A stretch of DNA of 64,000 bases from Rhabdornis inornatus (Eukaryota > Chordata > Aves > Passeriformes > Rhabdornithidae). The stretch lies in the NCBI GenBank assembly GCA_013397075.1, contig VWZS01003786.1, forward strand, positions 1 through 64,000, read 5' to 3'. The notes under the pieces were generated by a model. The model was given only the letters and a program-made list of their open reading frames with translations. It did no database searches and was not told where the DNA came from. Below, one piece after another: positions 25,135 through 36,270 of the stretch. The translations under genes were made by a program, and so were the position numbers. How positions within the stretch are numbered: position 1 is the first letter of the stretch; each line of letters starts with the position of its first letter.

Positions 25135-26477
25135 CAACCCCACCAGTTGGAAACAGCAGGTTTTAACCTTGTAGTTACTTAACTGCTGTATAAAATCAAA
25201 CTGCTTTTGCAATTCCCTACCCAAATCAGTGAGAGGGTTCAGTAGATAGTGCTAGCATGAACCTCCTACCACCTTCCAAAAAAGTATTGAGCTAAAGTAA
25301 GAATCCACTGTGGTGGACAGCACAGGATGTGGTAAATAGTCTGCATCATAACGCAGAATGTGGATTTAGGGATCAAGGAAGAAATAAGAAAATGTCGGCA
25401 GAAGAGAGGCATACGGTCATCTGGAGAACTGATACTTTGAACTTTCTTTATCCAAAGAACAGCCTAAGTCATGGGGAAGAACAGGCACCCATGTCAGCTT
25501 TTAGCCAAAGCTTGATTTAAATCTCATAAAAATAAAAGGCAGCAGACTCAGTGTGGCCATAAAATTGTGAGAAAATTTTGAAGAGAAGGGTGGCTAGACT
25601 GATGTCTTATGAACATACTGCAAAATAAATACCAGTATCTGTTACTAAAAATGGGTGTATAAAAAGTAGCACAATGAAATGTCTTTTAAAAACTAAAAGA
25701 GCCCCATCCAGCAGTACCAACAGCCACTCATGCCAGGTGCAGCTGGAAGCCCAGGGTGCCTGTGTGGAAACACTAATTGCATCTGGTAGCTGTGAAGGGT
25801 GTGAAGTTGTAGCAATATAACAAGTAACAGGAAAATTTCACACAGATTTATTTACGTATCAATGTGGTTCTAGAAGAACGAGTCTTTTCTCAGTGAGTTA
25901 TGCTTTTAATGCATCATGTTGCTGCTGAGAGAAGCTATTAACCAATATCACCATGAGTGCCACCAGAGCAAAGTATCAGCACTGTCATTAGGCTGCAGTC
26001 TTGTTGATATCTCATTAAATTCTGGAAAAAGATCTCGGATGGTTTAGATCACATTGCACACAGAGGATTTTGCTGCCTATTTTTTTTTCTCCTAACTGAA
26101 ATTCATCCTTTTGTTTTGTCTTCTTTCAGGCTTTTGCTGACCACTTCAGGCCTCTGTAGAGTTTAAGCCAGGGCACTACAGAGGAGCAGAAGCCTGCTCT
26201 GTCTTCCTCTCCTGCTGCAGAAGCTGGGACTGTCTCTAAAACATCAAAACATTTTGGAGGTACACATTACCTTTCATTAGAAGCCGTGGGTCAAGCAAAT
26301 GAAGGATTTGGAGAGAAAAGGAGACAAAAACTCCCTCTTCTGTGAAACAGAAGAAAATAAGGATGTTTCTTCTGTCTATATTCTGTACTGCTTTTTAAAA
26401 GAGGAAGGCTTCCCAAAATCAGTGAAATTTCCTAATGATTAACGAGTTATCTGAAAGGGGGAAATGAAAAAGACTAA

Positions 26478-26562
26478 GAAAACAGAAAAAAGAAAAAAAT
26501 GAAAAAACCCCCAAACAAACAAACAAACAAAAAGAAAAAAAAAAAAAAGAAAAAAAAACCAC

Positions 26563-26605
<43 letters not shown>

Positions 26606-26606
26606 C

Positions 26607-26646
<40 letters not shown>

Positions 26647-26712
26647 AAAAAAAACCACCAAAAAAAAAAAAATAGAAAAGAAAAAATAAAAGAGAAAAAG
26701 AAAGAAGAAAAA
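26478..26712. repeat. Long A-rich tract with 96-bp internal periodicity
   Basis: About 235 bp, largely A, broken by single G, CC, ACC and CCCC interruptions. The interruption pattern G-A9-CC-A-CC at 26549-26563 recurs exactly 96 bp later at 26645-26659, suggesting tandem duplication by slippage or unequal exchange. The poly-Phe open frame read on the minus strand across this tract is an artefact of composition. Homopolymer length is also vulnerable to assembly error. Confidence 0.9.
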
Positions 26713-29700
26713 CAATTCTTTTATAAAGTTAAAAATTATTTTTTATGGCTCAGGGAATTGCAATTAGATATTATATTCAGATTAATCTTTCAGTGCTGCT
26801 TGCTTTTTTTATTTCCCTCCTCCTGTATTCTGGACTATAATTTAGCAAATGTGAGCAAGCCTACCACAAAAGCTTTTCAGCTTTCTTATTTTTAGATGAT
26901 GTTTTCAAGGCAGAGAAGCAGTGAAGCAGCAGTAAGGCCACATTGCTACAAACTGCTCTGTCAAGCAACTTGTCAAGGGGTTTTCTCTACATAAGCAAGT
27001 AGAAAATTGTCACTAGAAAATAGTAGAAAGTAGTCACAAGAAAATTGAGGTCTCTACAGAAATTTTTTTTTATAGTCGGAGAATTTTAATAAATGGCCCT
27101 TTTCTTACTGCTGGGCTTAACTTCCAAAAGGCATGATGCATTTCAGGAGATTGTTAAAGAAGGCAGCCAGTTAATGTTAAACTTGTATCATACAACTCCC
27201 ATGTTTCAAAATGCTATAGGATATTTTTGGACAACCATTAAAAGTATGTGTTTAGACTTCTTGCTGAAAAGAACAGATACCATTTCTGCAATGAGAAAAA
27301 TACTTTCTGTAGAGAAGCTTGAGGATAATCCAATTTTCTTCCATTTTAAAAGAAATTCATTTCCCCTCAATTTCTTCATAATGAATTAATTCTTCTACAA
27401 TTTTAAATAACATTGAACTCTTTGTCTAAAAAAAGCTTTTCTGTTTTCTTAACACAAAGAATGCATTAAATATAAATGATGTTGTGTAGCCTTTGCTATT
27501 CTCTAGCCACGTTATTCAGCCACAAATGTGGCAGAGACAATGGATGATGTCTCATGGCCTGAGCCTTATTTCATTTACCTGTGGCTGTCATTGCTGTTCA
27601 TGTGAGAACACTTACACAGCCAGACTTCAAGCAGCCTTTTGCCTGATGAATCCAGTAGCTCAGTAAGAGGGTCTGGCTTTCATCCTTTCTCTACTCATAT
27701 TCTACCCATCTGAAACACTACCTTAATCCTGACCTTCCAGACATGGATATAGCCTTATCAAAACACATATTTTCATGCAGTGATGAGAAGAGATAAAATA
27801 CCTTGATTTAATCTTACTGACTTGTAATAAACGAAGAAACAAATACAGAAATTAAATACATCATATCTTCCTGACATTACAATTTACTTACCAGATCATT
27901 AAGGACCAAGAACTACAAGGCACATGAAAGACATAACCCAGAAAGTGCTTAAATCAGTGTACACATAGAAGCTGACAAAGTGTCCCTTGAGTCCTGGTTA
28001 ACTGTCACGGATAAAGCAAACTCTGCTTGCACCCAAGTCCTAAGTAAGACACCTTGTAGAGATAGCCCCAGCAATACTCACTTGCTCCAGTTCTCTTACA
28101 GTGTTGATTTTTAACTATGCACAAAGACTTGTGCAAACAGTCCTTTTCCTGGAGTGCACAGATATGAGGGTCACCACAGTGAAGCCTCTTAAATGTCCAA
28201 AAATCACAAGTGGCCACTGCTGATTACATTGTGTTTCACACAACTTATACGTACACAGAAAGAGGCCAATTTCCTTTCAATGAAGGAAGGCTGTGGAACT
28301 AGTGCATGTTTTAAAAGGTTGTGCATAAGCACAGACCTCCTTTCAAACACCCCAAACCTAATTTTGAGACAAAGGAAATAAATCTGATGAGTCGTAGGGG
28401 ACCCAAGATGTGACCTTCTCAGCAAGTGAAGATGGAGAGCTTAGTCTGGACTAAGTCACTGATTATAGGGCCTATTGTAGCATTATCTTAGGCTGTAACA
28501 GAAAAGGAAAAAAAAATCCACATAGCTGCTTCATTGTACTTCAGTTTGAGGGAATGTGAAGACCTCATTTAACTACCTGTACTTGCTATTGACAAATTTC
28601 AGAAGAGGTCTGACAGGCAGAAAAAGAAGGTTTATTTAAATATAGTTCTGCAGCATAGTGCCCAGCTGCTTTTAGACTGTTCTAAAGAGATCCAGGAGTG
28701 AGTGTTTTTCTCACAACTCACTTGAATTCCGAAAGGTTAATTTGCATTTCCATTATCATAATTGACAACTTAATTTGTTGCAGATGTTCTAAAGAAAATG
28801 TAGAAATAGTAACAGAAAAAAAAAATTAAAAATCAGCTCCTAAGCAATATAATTTTAAAACTTTCTGAAGAAGGCAACAATCATAAAATTCCTTGTATTT
28901 TAATATTCTCCTTTTCTGATTGTCTTCAGGAAACTAATATAGCTCTGTGAAAGAAAAAGCAAGAAACTAACTAAGGAACAAAAATAAATACTGAAACTAT
29001 GATGAAAAGTATATTTTGAGTTGAATTTTCAAAAGATATCTCTCTATGCATCTATACTGAAGCTGCAGTATCTGCTGCCATAGTTCTAATAGTGCTCTGT
29101 TGCTAACATGGCAGAACATGTTCAGGATGAGGAGTTACAACCAGTTTATCCTATTCTAAGAATTCCTTACAATTCCCAAATGAGAACACATATAGAAAAA
29201 AGTTCTTATCCACATCTAGTGGGCTCAGAAGGATTGGTCAGAGCACAACTGCCTAATATCATTCTTCCCTTGAAATCCAAACCCAAATGACAAAGGCAGT
29301 GAAATTCTGCAGTTCATCCAACACAGAGAGATAATCCACTTTACTCAGATTCCTACCCAACTCCTTGCACACCACTCTTGCTGCAGTGTCATCTCAGAGC
29401 AGTCTGACATTTCCATGAAATTGCATGTGGATGGCTGGGGATGCTTTAGGTATAGAAATCATTCCTTTAACTAACAATTACTGAGCAGAGGTGCTATGTG
29501 AATTCTTTAATGATGGTTAAATAACTGTGAAAGGTCGATATTCAAGTTTAATAAATTCAGATCAAAGCTACTCGTTTAGAATGAACAGTCTAATTTAATG
29601 AAAAAAACTGAATAAGCCTTGAAATAAGTTCAAATCAAATTTAAAGTATTGAAAAATGTGACAATTAAGGAATAGATGCATGTTCAGTTTTGTAACCTTG

Positions 29701-32197
29701 CACATCGGCCCCAAAAAACAGGACACATGATCTACATTTTAGATCTACATTTAGATCTATATAAATCCAGAAGAACAAACCAAGAGGAAGTTATTGTATT
29801 CATACATCCATGTCCCCCATAGTAATTTTTTATCATAATATTTTATTAACTATTAAGATTTCAAGAAGTATTCTGAGGCACACCGGTTTATTCTGTGAGC
29901 TCAGAACTACCCCTGGAGCTTGGAAGTGCTCATTTGGTCTTGTGGTTAAGCCTATAAAGCAAGGCTGTGCTAAATAGCAGAATAAAGCCAGATGGGGGTT
30001 CTCCTCTGACACCCTAAGGCCCTAACAGGACATTGAAATGTGGCCCTGTTTGGTAACCAGACATTGCTAGCTACTTGTCTTCCACTGATCTATGTTCCTG
30101 GCATTGTACCAGCCCAAATAACAATGATTTTCCATATTGGATATACTGGAATGAATCCATACCATCATTTCAGGGATATTATTCCCCAAGTTCTTATATC
30201 TTAAAATAATTTTGAAACCTTTTTCTGGACAAAGTTGAATAAGCTTAATAGCTTCAAAAGTTCATTTTTTTCTCTGAAAAAAACCTCAAACCCAACCCAA
30301 ACACAAAAACATTTAGTGAAAATGGCTAATTTGCCAAATTTGGAGCCTGCACTTTGCATTTCTGTTGAAAATCCAAGATTATTTTTTAAGATAAATTTTG
30401 CTTTTATACAAGAAACTCTCAGGTTATTTTAATACCCATTCATTTCTGTTTCCCAGTGGTACAGAAATACATGGAAATAAAAATAAAATCAGGAGGGGAA
30501 ATTTATTCCTGTTCAGAAAATGTATTGGGGAGACTTCCAGTCAAGTTATACAGAGGGATGTATGTAGGATGGCTAGTGGGAATTCTTTTAGCCTCAACAA
30601 TTTCTCTTTATCTATTTATCTGTGATTCAGCTACCTCTCTGATAATTGACCTGCAATCTCTTTCTGCCTGCATTAATCACACCTATTATGGTTTTGAAGC
30701 ACCCCTTCATAATGTAAAGGAATCACAATTTCTCATTCAGGACAACAACAATGAAATGAATGTCTTGGGTTTACTTATTTAATTTAAATACCCTGAAATA
30801 TCTTCTTACCATGCCCAGTTATCACTATAGAATACTGGAAAAAAGCAGCTCTTAACCTTCCAGGTTAAAACAATTTTTCCTCTATATTCAGACGTGTTTT
30901 ACAATTTGGAACTACTTTATTTGAATAACCTTCCTGAAAAAATTTCAGGAAACTGTGCGAGTCTCTTCTGTACATAAAAAACAAAACCAAACACCCTCAC
31001 AAACTCCCAAGCCTTCTCAAAAAGTCAAGACAAGGAAGCACATAGCAGGATCTTCCAGATTAACTTCAAACTTTCATACTATGAAGAGCAGCAGTCATGA
31101 ACACAAGCCAACTAAGGAATATTCTTCCTTCTTTTTGTTAGTGAAACTGAAGCTGCCTTCTCCTAACACTCCAAATCACTTTGCTGTCATTATGCAGTTA
31201 TCACTTTTAGAAAATAACTTTTTAAAGCATATGATAACAGTAATATTATTTGAAAGGAAAATGTTTCATTAATAAAGACAGAGGAAGAGAAAACCTATGA
31301 GAAAAACATGATCTAGGCATATGCCTATAAACTCTAGCAATATAATAACAGGGAAAGTGATGCCAAACATCCATGGATCCACTGGGTCCATGGATCACTC
31401 AGCTCCTGTTACCCTGGTTGAAATCCTGTCATTATCTCAAACTTGGTGTCACCTGTTTGAAGATCACATGAATGTGGCCAAAGGAATACATGGAACAAGT
31501 ACACTGAAGGAGTCTGATGTAAATGAAAGAAGCTGGGAAATGTGCATCATGGGCTGCTGTCTTCCGTGCCTCATGCATCTTGACTATGAAATTGTCCTTA
31601 TAAATGCTTTGCCATAGGAGCCAAAGCTTTGCTGGTGCAACTTGGAATTTCCTGTATTCTATGGGGTTGCTTAATGCCTGGAAATCTTCTTTATGTGACA
31701 ATACACACTTGAACACAAATTTTTCACTTTTTGAAAATCATTATTATTGTGTTTATGTATAGCAGTTCTTGAGAAGAAAACACTTGGCTCATTCATACAC
31801 CCGAGCATTTTACTGATGGCACTGAAGAATTTACGTAGCTTATCTTGTGGTGAATATGAATATTTTCATTACAGCTTCAGCAATAGGAGGTAAAAACTTC
31901 TATAGTATAAGAAAAAGCAGAAAAAACAGCGTCATACTGACTGCAAGTAACAGCCTCACAGTGCAGTTTAGTACCCTGAATTTCTTCTATGAAGCTTTGT
32001 AACATATTTATATAAAATCAAATACACCAATATAAGCATGGTCACAATGTGTACCCTACTGTCATTATTCAAATCTATTTTTATAGGCTTGATGATAGAC
32101 ACACCAAATTATTTCTTAGAAATGAACATTACGTATTATATGCATTTATGCTAAGTTTCATTCTTTATGACTAACAGAACACGAAAAAAATACTTAC
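26713..32197 (-). other. KCNH8 intron 2, 5' part: no gene seen
   Basis: Intronic DNA downstream of the exon 2 donor. It includes a 12-13 bp direct repeat (GATCTACATTT) at 29729-29763 and a moderately GC-richer patch at about 29.88-30.08 kb that I cannot assign. The open frames around 31.3-31.7 kb on both strands have no recognised homology. Confidence 0.7.
29729..29763. repeat. 12-13 bp direct repeat, about 2.6 units
   Basis: Units starting GATCTACATTT at 29729 and 29742, and a partial third beginning GATCTATA at 29754. Short local duplication. Confidence 0.8.
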
Positions 32198-32431
32198 CAT
32201 TCTTCTTATAGAACATGATTTCTCCCTTAAATTCTATCTTTTCCTCCAAGGATTTCTCAATTTGAAGAATCATCTGCTCATTAGTTTCAGCACCAAGTAA
32301 AAATTTACAGCTGCAGCTCTTCTGCATGACTTCAGTCCGTGCAAATCCAGCAAGCTCACAGAAGCCATCAGAGCAGTAAACAATGGGGAATCCCTTAGCC
32401 ACCTGAGCATTTGCAAGGATGAAATTACTAT
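32198..32431 (-). CDS. KCNH8: KCNH8 coding exon 2: PAS domain, first part
   Basis: This 234-bp exon encodes 77 whole codons plus a split codon at each end, about residues 26-104 of the channel. It begins after a pyrimidine-rich acceptor ending in TTCTTCTGCAG and ends at the strong donor AATG|GTAAGTA, phase 1 at both ends. The peptide holds the core of the eag-type PAS domain: SNFILANAQVAKGF (first strand), PIVYCSDGFCELAGF (second strand and helix), the Cys-rich SCSCKFLLG loop, the helix NEQMILQIEKSLEEK and the strand FKGEIMFYKKN. In EAG/ELK channels this N-terminal cytoplasmic domain contacts the C-terminal cyclic-nucleotide-binding-like domain and tunes gating. The start methionine is not here; it belongs to the missing first exon, whose last base should be the C of a His codon. 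Small substitutions from mammalian KCNH8, as I remember it, are LLGAETNEQMI for LFGVETNEQLM. Confidence 0.96.
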
Positions 32432-33006
32432 CTGCAGAAGAACACAAAAGTAAAATATGAATTAAAGTCTAAAGCCTACACCTCCTGACATAGTACTTTA
32501 GCATCATAATAAAGTATAACTGGATAGACATTTGAAAGCAAAGTCCCAACTGACTTCAAACAAAGATCTAACTTCTGGTTTCAGACTATTACTCTAAAAT
32601 TAAGTCACGGATCTAGTCCACAGATCATATACAGTAGTTCTTCATGGCTTTGTACAGTTTGCCACATTGTCTTCTTAAGGAATCCTTTATGATATTGCCT
32701 CTGAGATAAATGTCAGCACAAACAACCACGTGACCAAAGACCGGTGACAAATATCAAAATTTTGGAGAAATTTCAAATGTTATGTTATGTTGCCACTCAG
32801 ACTGCTCTGCAGTCTGAACAGACACAGCTACATCACAAAAAACCTAAAAATCTCCATGGTCTCAAAAAGATTATGTTGACCTATATCAGCAAACTAATTT
32901 ATTCTATATAATTTTGCAAGGGAATCCTTAAAAGCACAGTTGAGCAACATGCCAGGCTATGTGGCATTAGGGACATTCTAGACTACAGGGAATTATTTGT
33001 CCTTTA

Positions 33007-33081
33007 TGGGGGGTGGGGTTGATTATTTATTGTTGTTGTTGTTGTTCACTTGTTTGTTTTTTGTTTTCTTTGTTTTTGTTT
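33007..33081. repeat. G/T-rich low-complexity block with TTG repeats
   Basis: Begins TGGGGGGTGGGG, then about five TTG units near 33030-33046, then T-rich sequence with G every few bases. Confidence 0.85.
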
Positions 33082-35037
33082 CTGAGGAAAAAAGATTTCA
33101 TCCAAAATCAGTCACCTGTCTTTTGGAGCTCCAACATACTTCTCCCATATGAAACAGGCACATCAAAGATTCACCATTCTGTTATAAATTAATGCTCTTT
33201 ATAATTTTTCTGTGTGTTTATGCTCCAGCTATCATGTATGATACATTCAAGATTAGCATACTGACATGGGCATCAATCAGCCAAATGAAGTGTCCAAATT
33301 TGATTTCAAATCTTTGACAAATCTAACAGTTGAACCTTCTGGCAGCCTAATAGCTCATTCCCATCCTTCTCTGAAATGTTTTTGAAGGCTCTGTACCTCA
33401 GAACTTCAGCCTATGTCAACAACTCTGGCCCTTTACAGTCTTTTTCAGTTATCAGGGAGACCCTTTCCAGATAACATGTGAACTTCTCATACAGGATTTT
33501 TGCCTGTGTTTCCTTATCTTGAAGTGGAAAAAAAAAAAGTTTTATGGGCAGAATCTGTCTACATTTCACATTGAAGGAGGAAAGACTATTTTTTGCCCAT
33601 TGCTTGTTAAGGAATGTTTACCTTACAGTTTGCTAGCAGGAGCTTGGGAGCAGCCTAGTCCCAAGACAGATACCCTTCATTTTTCAGACTTATGTGCAAG
33701 TGAATTCATGTGTATGTATTAAGGGGAAATACTATTAACTAACCCATAATCCCTTGATAAATATTCATAAATTTAACGGGAAAGAAATGAATTATTTTAA
33801 TGGAAAACTCAGGTTGATATACCTAATCCCCATACAGGGGTATATTATTTATGATTGAGAAGGGAGTGATAAAATTCATACAATAAAATAGAGGAAAAAT
33901 AAGACTGTTTTTCAGTCTGAACTGTCACAAGAGTTCTACATCAGTGAAGTCCCAACAGCTTCAGCTATGTTACACTTTAATTACTCAAGGGATAAAATGA
34001 TATGTCTTATACTGATTTCAGTATTGTAAAGACAAAGGAGGTTTATTAAATGATCAATTTTTTCTCAAGACTTTCCTTCAGTTACTCACATTTTGTACAA
34101 ATTTAATTACATTCTTTCAATAAATGATTGTTATGTTAAAACAGTCTTTTCCCATTTACCAAATAATGTGTTTTTAAAATGCATTCTGGTTCCGTGCAGT
34201 GCTTGACTTAGCCTGTCATTTTTATTTGCCTAACTGGGGAATAAGTATCATTACCATTCATGCACTAACATGCTGCTCCCCCTGTCAACACAAAACTAAA
34301 TCCCCACACTGCCAAAAGAATTAAAATCGTATGCTTTCAGTGCATAATGAAAGTGTGACAGTGCAAGACCAGCAGATTATTCCTACCAAATATATTTGTA
34401 GCTAGCAAATTAATTTACTTCTCTGTTTCTTGTTGTTTAAGATACAATTATGTGATGCAAAGACTGCTGTGGGGTTTTGTTCTTTTTAATTTTAATTGTT
34501 GAGAATTGTATGAAGCAGAATATGGAACACCATAAGGACAGAAAAGGTGTAGAGGATGTGCAGTAGTGAATGAATGTCATTATGAACAGGAATACACTGG
34601 AGTTTACCAAGCATACCTTGATTTTATGAAAAATGTCAGGTGGCCAAACTCTATCATCATTTACACCAAAATAAACCCTGAATAATTGTGGTTAGTTTAA
34701 CATCCACAGAATAAACCAGTTTATTTGTAAATGCCAATCCAGTACCAGTTAGAATAACAGCCAATCTTTCTCTTACTAGCAGGTATCTGATGAGGCTTGT
34801 AAGCCTGATTTTACTGAACTTTTTGAGTACAACAGCAAAGAATCAGGAAAATGCAATCAGAATTATATTTGCTGTTCTTCTTGAGCTTTAATTTCAAGTA
34901 AAACAATGAGAGATGCACGTATAATCCCAAACTAAGAACATATCTAAATAATTTGTTGAAAAAGGACCAAAAACCATTTTGCCTAGTAATTACATGTATT
35001 ATCCAATTCTTCAGTAATATTTACCTATTGCATAAAG

Positions 35038-35087
35038 CAAATAAAAAACCAAAAAACAAAAAACAAAACCCAACAAACCCACACCTT
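35038..35087. repeat. A/C-rich low-complexity block
   Basis: Runs of A interrupted by C or CC (CCAAAAAACAAAAAACAAAA and similar). No attached element is seen. Confidence 0.8.
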
Positions 35088-35649
35088 AAAATATTCTGGT
35101 TAAAAGTTTGTTTTTTTCTGTAATTTATTTTTATAGCTTCAAATCTTTAATATCGTTTGCTGTTACTCACATATGTTAAACATCATAAAATACTTCAAAA
35201 AATAAATATTGAGGGTGAAATTTCTATGATTCAGTCTTTTGTGACACAAATAACTAAGCCAGCATTTAATTTCGTGATCTTCAGTTATAACTAGCTGGAT
35301 TTTAAAATCTCGAGTAAGATAAATGACATTTTCTTTAGCATAATTTATTAGAAACTTATGGACTGGAAGACAACACATTTGCTTATTTTTGAATTTACAG
35401 TAGGAAAGTTGCAATGAGTGATACAAACCTGTTGGTCTGTGTATTTTGGTATATGTTTGTGTGTAACACTTTCATAATAATATAGAAGTTGTTGAATTAT
35501 GCTCTCAGCACATTGGCCGGAAAATTAAGTTATTTTATTGATCAGGTTGGTTGATCAGGAAACAATATTAGATTACTGGTGAATATTTCTTTTTAATTTT
35601 ATTTTTAGATAAGAAATTATGTCCAAGCAAAATACTTAATCTATTGCAA

Positions 35650-36270
35650 AAGATGTAACCCTGAGCCTTTGGAACAGCAGAGTAGAGCTGCTGAAAACCT
35701 GCGTAAGAAAGAACAGATTTGGATTATTGAGGAATAAATCTGGTACAGGAAACTCAGTTTGCCAACTGCACACTGAGATGCAGATTGAGCTCTGGGTGGG
35801 AGCCCAAGACAAGAGACCATGAGCTGCCAATCCTCTGGTTAGCAAAGGGCACAAAGATGGGTGGTGCCAGCCAGGTGGATGGACTCTGGGAGACACAGCA
35901 GGAGCAGAGGACTCGAGAGAAAGAGAGAGACTTGTGTGAGCAGAGATTCTGAGGGTATAGAATCCTCGAGTTTCTTTGCTGAGGGTCCTGCCCAGAGGCA
36001 CCAGCTGGGGCTGTTTCTGTGTTGCTGCACCATGAATAAATGGCTTTATGGAAAGAGTCATCTGAGGTTCTGCTCTGGGAAAGCTGGGGTGGATCAGGTG
36101 GGGAAACCTGGTCTGAGTGTGTGAGTGTGGGGTGTGCAGGGAGTCAAGCAGGCACCTCTTGGGTCACTGGAGCCACCCACAGGGAAGGAGCCTCTGTCCC
36201 AGCAGTGAAAGTCTCTGAGCTGGGAGTGTGACTGCCAGAGTCCAGAGAATGGGCAGACTCAGAAGTTTTT
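35650..36270 (+). mobile_element. Probable solo LTR of an endogenous retrovirus
   Basis: About 620 bp, clearly more GC-rich than the surrounding intron, with abrupt edges and none of the flanking AT-rich texture. It contains a polyadenylation-type AATAAA (36035-36040) after a promoter-like GC-rich stretch, and then a G/T-rich stretch resembling a U5 region. This layout suits a retroviral LTR in plus orientation, antisense to KCNH8, left after LTR-LTR recombination because no internal gag or pol sequence follows. I could not fix TG..CA ends or a target-site duplication, so boundaries are approximate, and a non-LTR repeat or a unique GC-rich segment remains possible. Open frames of 60-140 codons on both strands are not retroviral proteins that I recognise. 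Confidence 0.5.

Larger units (their letters stand above)
17221..26477 (-). other. KCNH8 intron 2, 3' part: no gene seen
   Basis: Intronic DNA upstream of exon 3. It holds the G-rich tract at 17268-17286, a hairpin-forming inverted repeat at 18209-18232 (8-bp arms, 8-base loop), a CA microsatellite at 19276-19297, T/G-rich sequence near 19810-19862, a 16-bp tandem duplication at 20818-20849, an AT-rich stretch near 24090-24180, a 13-bp duplication near 24718-24743, an A-rich run at 25083-25134 and a 9-bp inverted repeat at 26151-26184. No transposon family or coding gene was recognised. Confidence 0.75.
32432..35649 (-). other. KCNH8 intron 1, 3' end: no gene seen
   Basis: Intronic DNA directly upstream of exon 2. 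Low-complexity blocks are a G/T-rich region with five TTG units (about 33007-33081) and an A/C-rich block (35038-35087). No transposon or gene was recognised. Confidence 0.75.

Noticed and set aside
26419..26715. 98-codon minus-strand open frame, almost all Phe
   Set aside because: It is a translation of the A-rich tract; composition alone explains it.
31321..31716. Open frames of about 95 codons on both strands near 31.5 kb
   Set aside because: No family resemblance, and coding on both strands at once is implausible. Considered as an alternative KCNH8 exon, but no fitting splice phase was evident.
35636..36061. 141-codon minus-strand open frame
   Set aside because: It lies in the GC-rich probable LTR, has no known domain, and GC-rich DNA has few stops.
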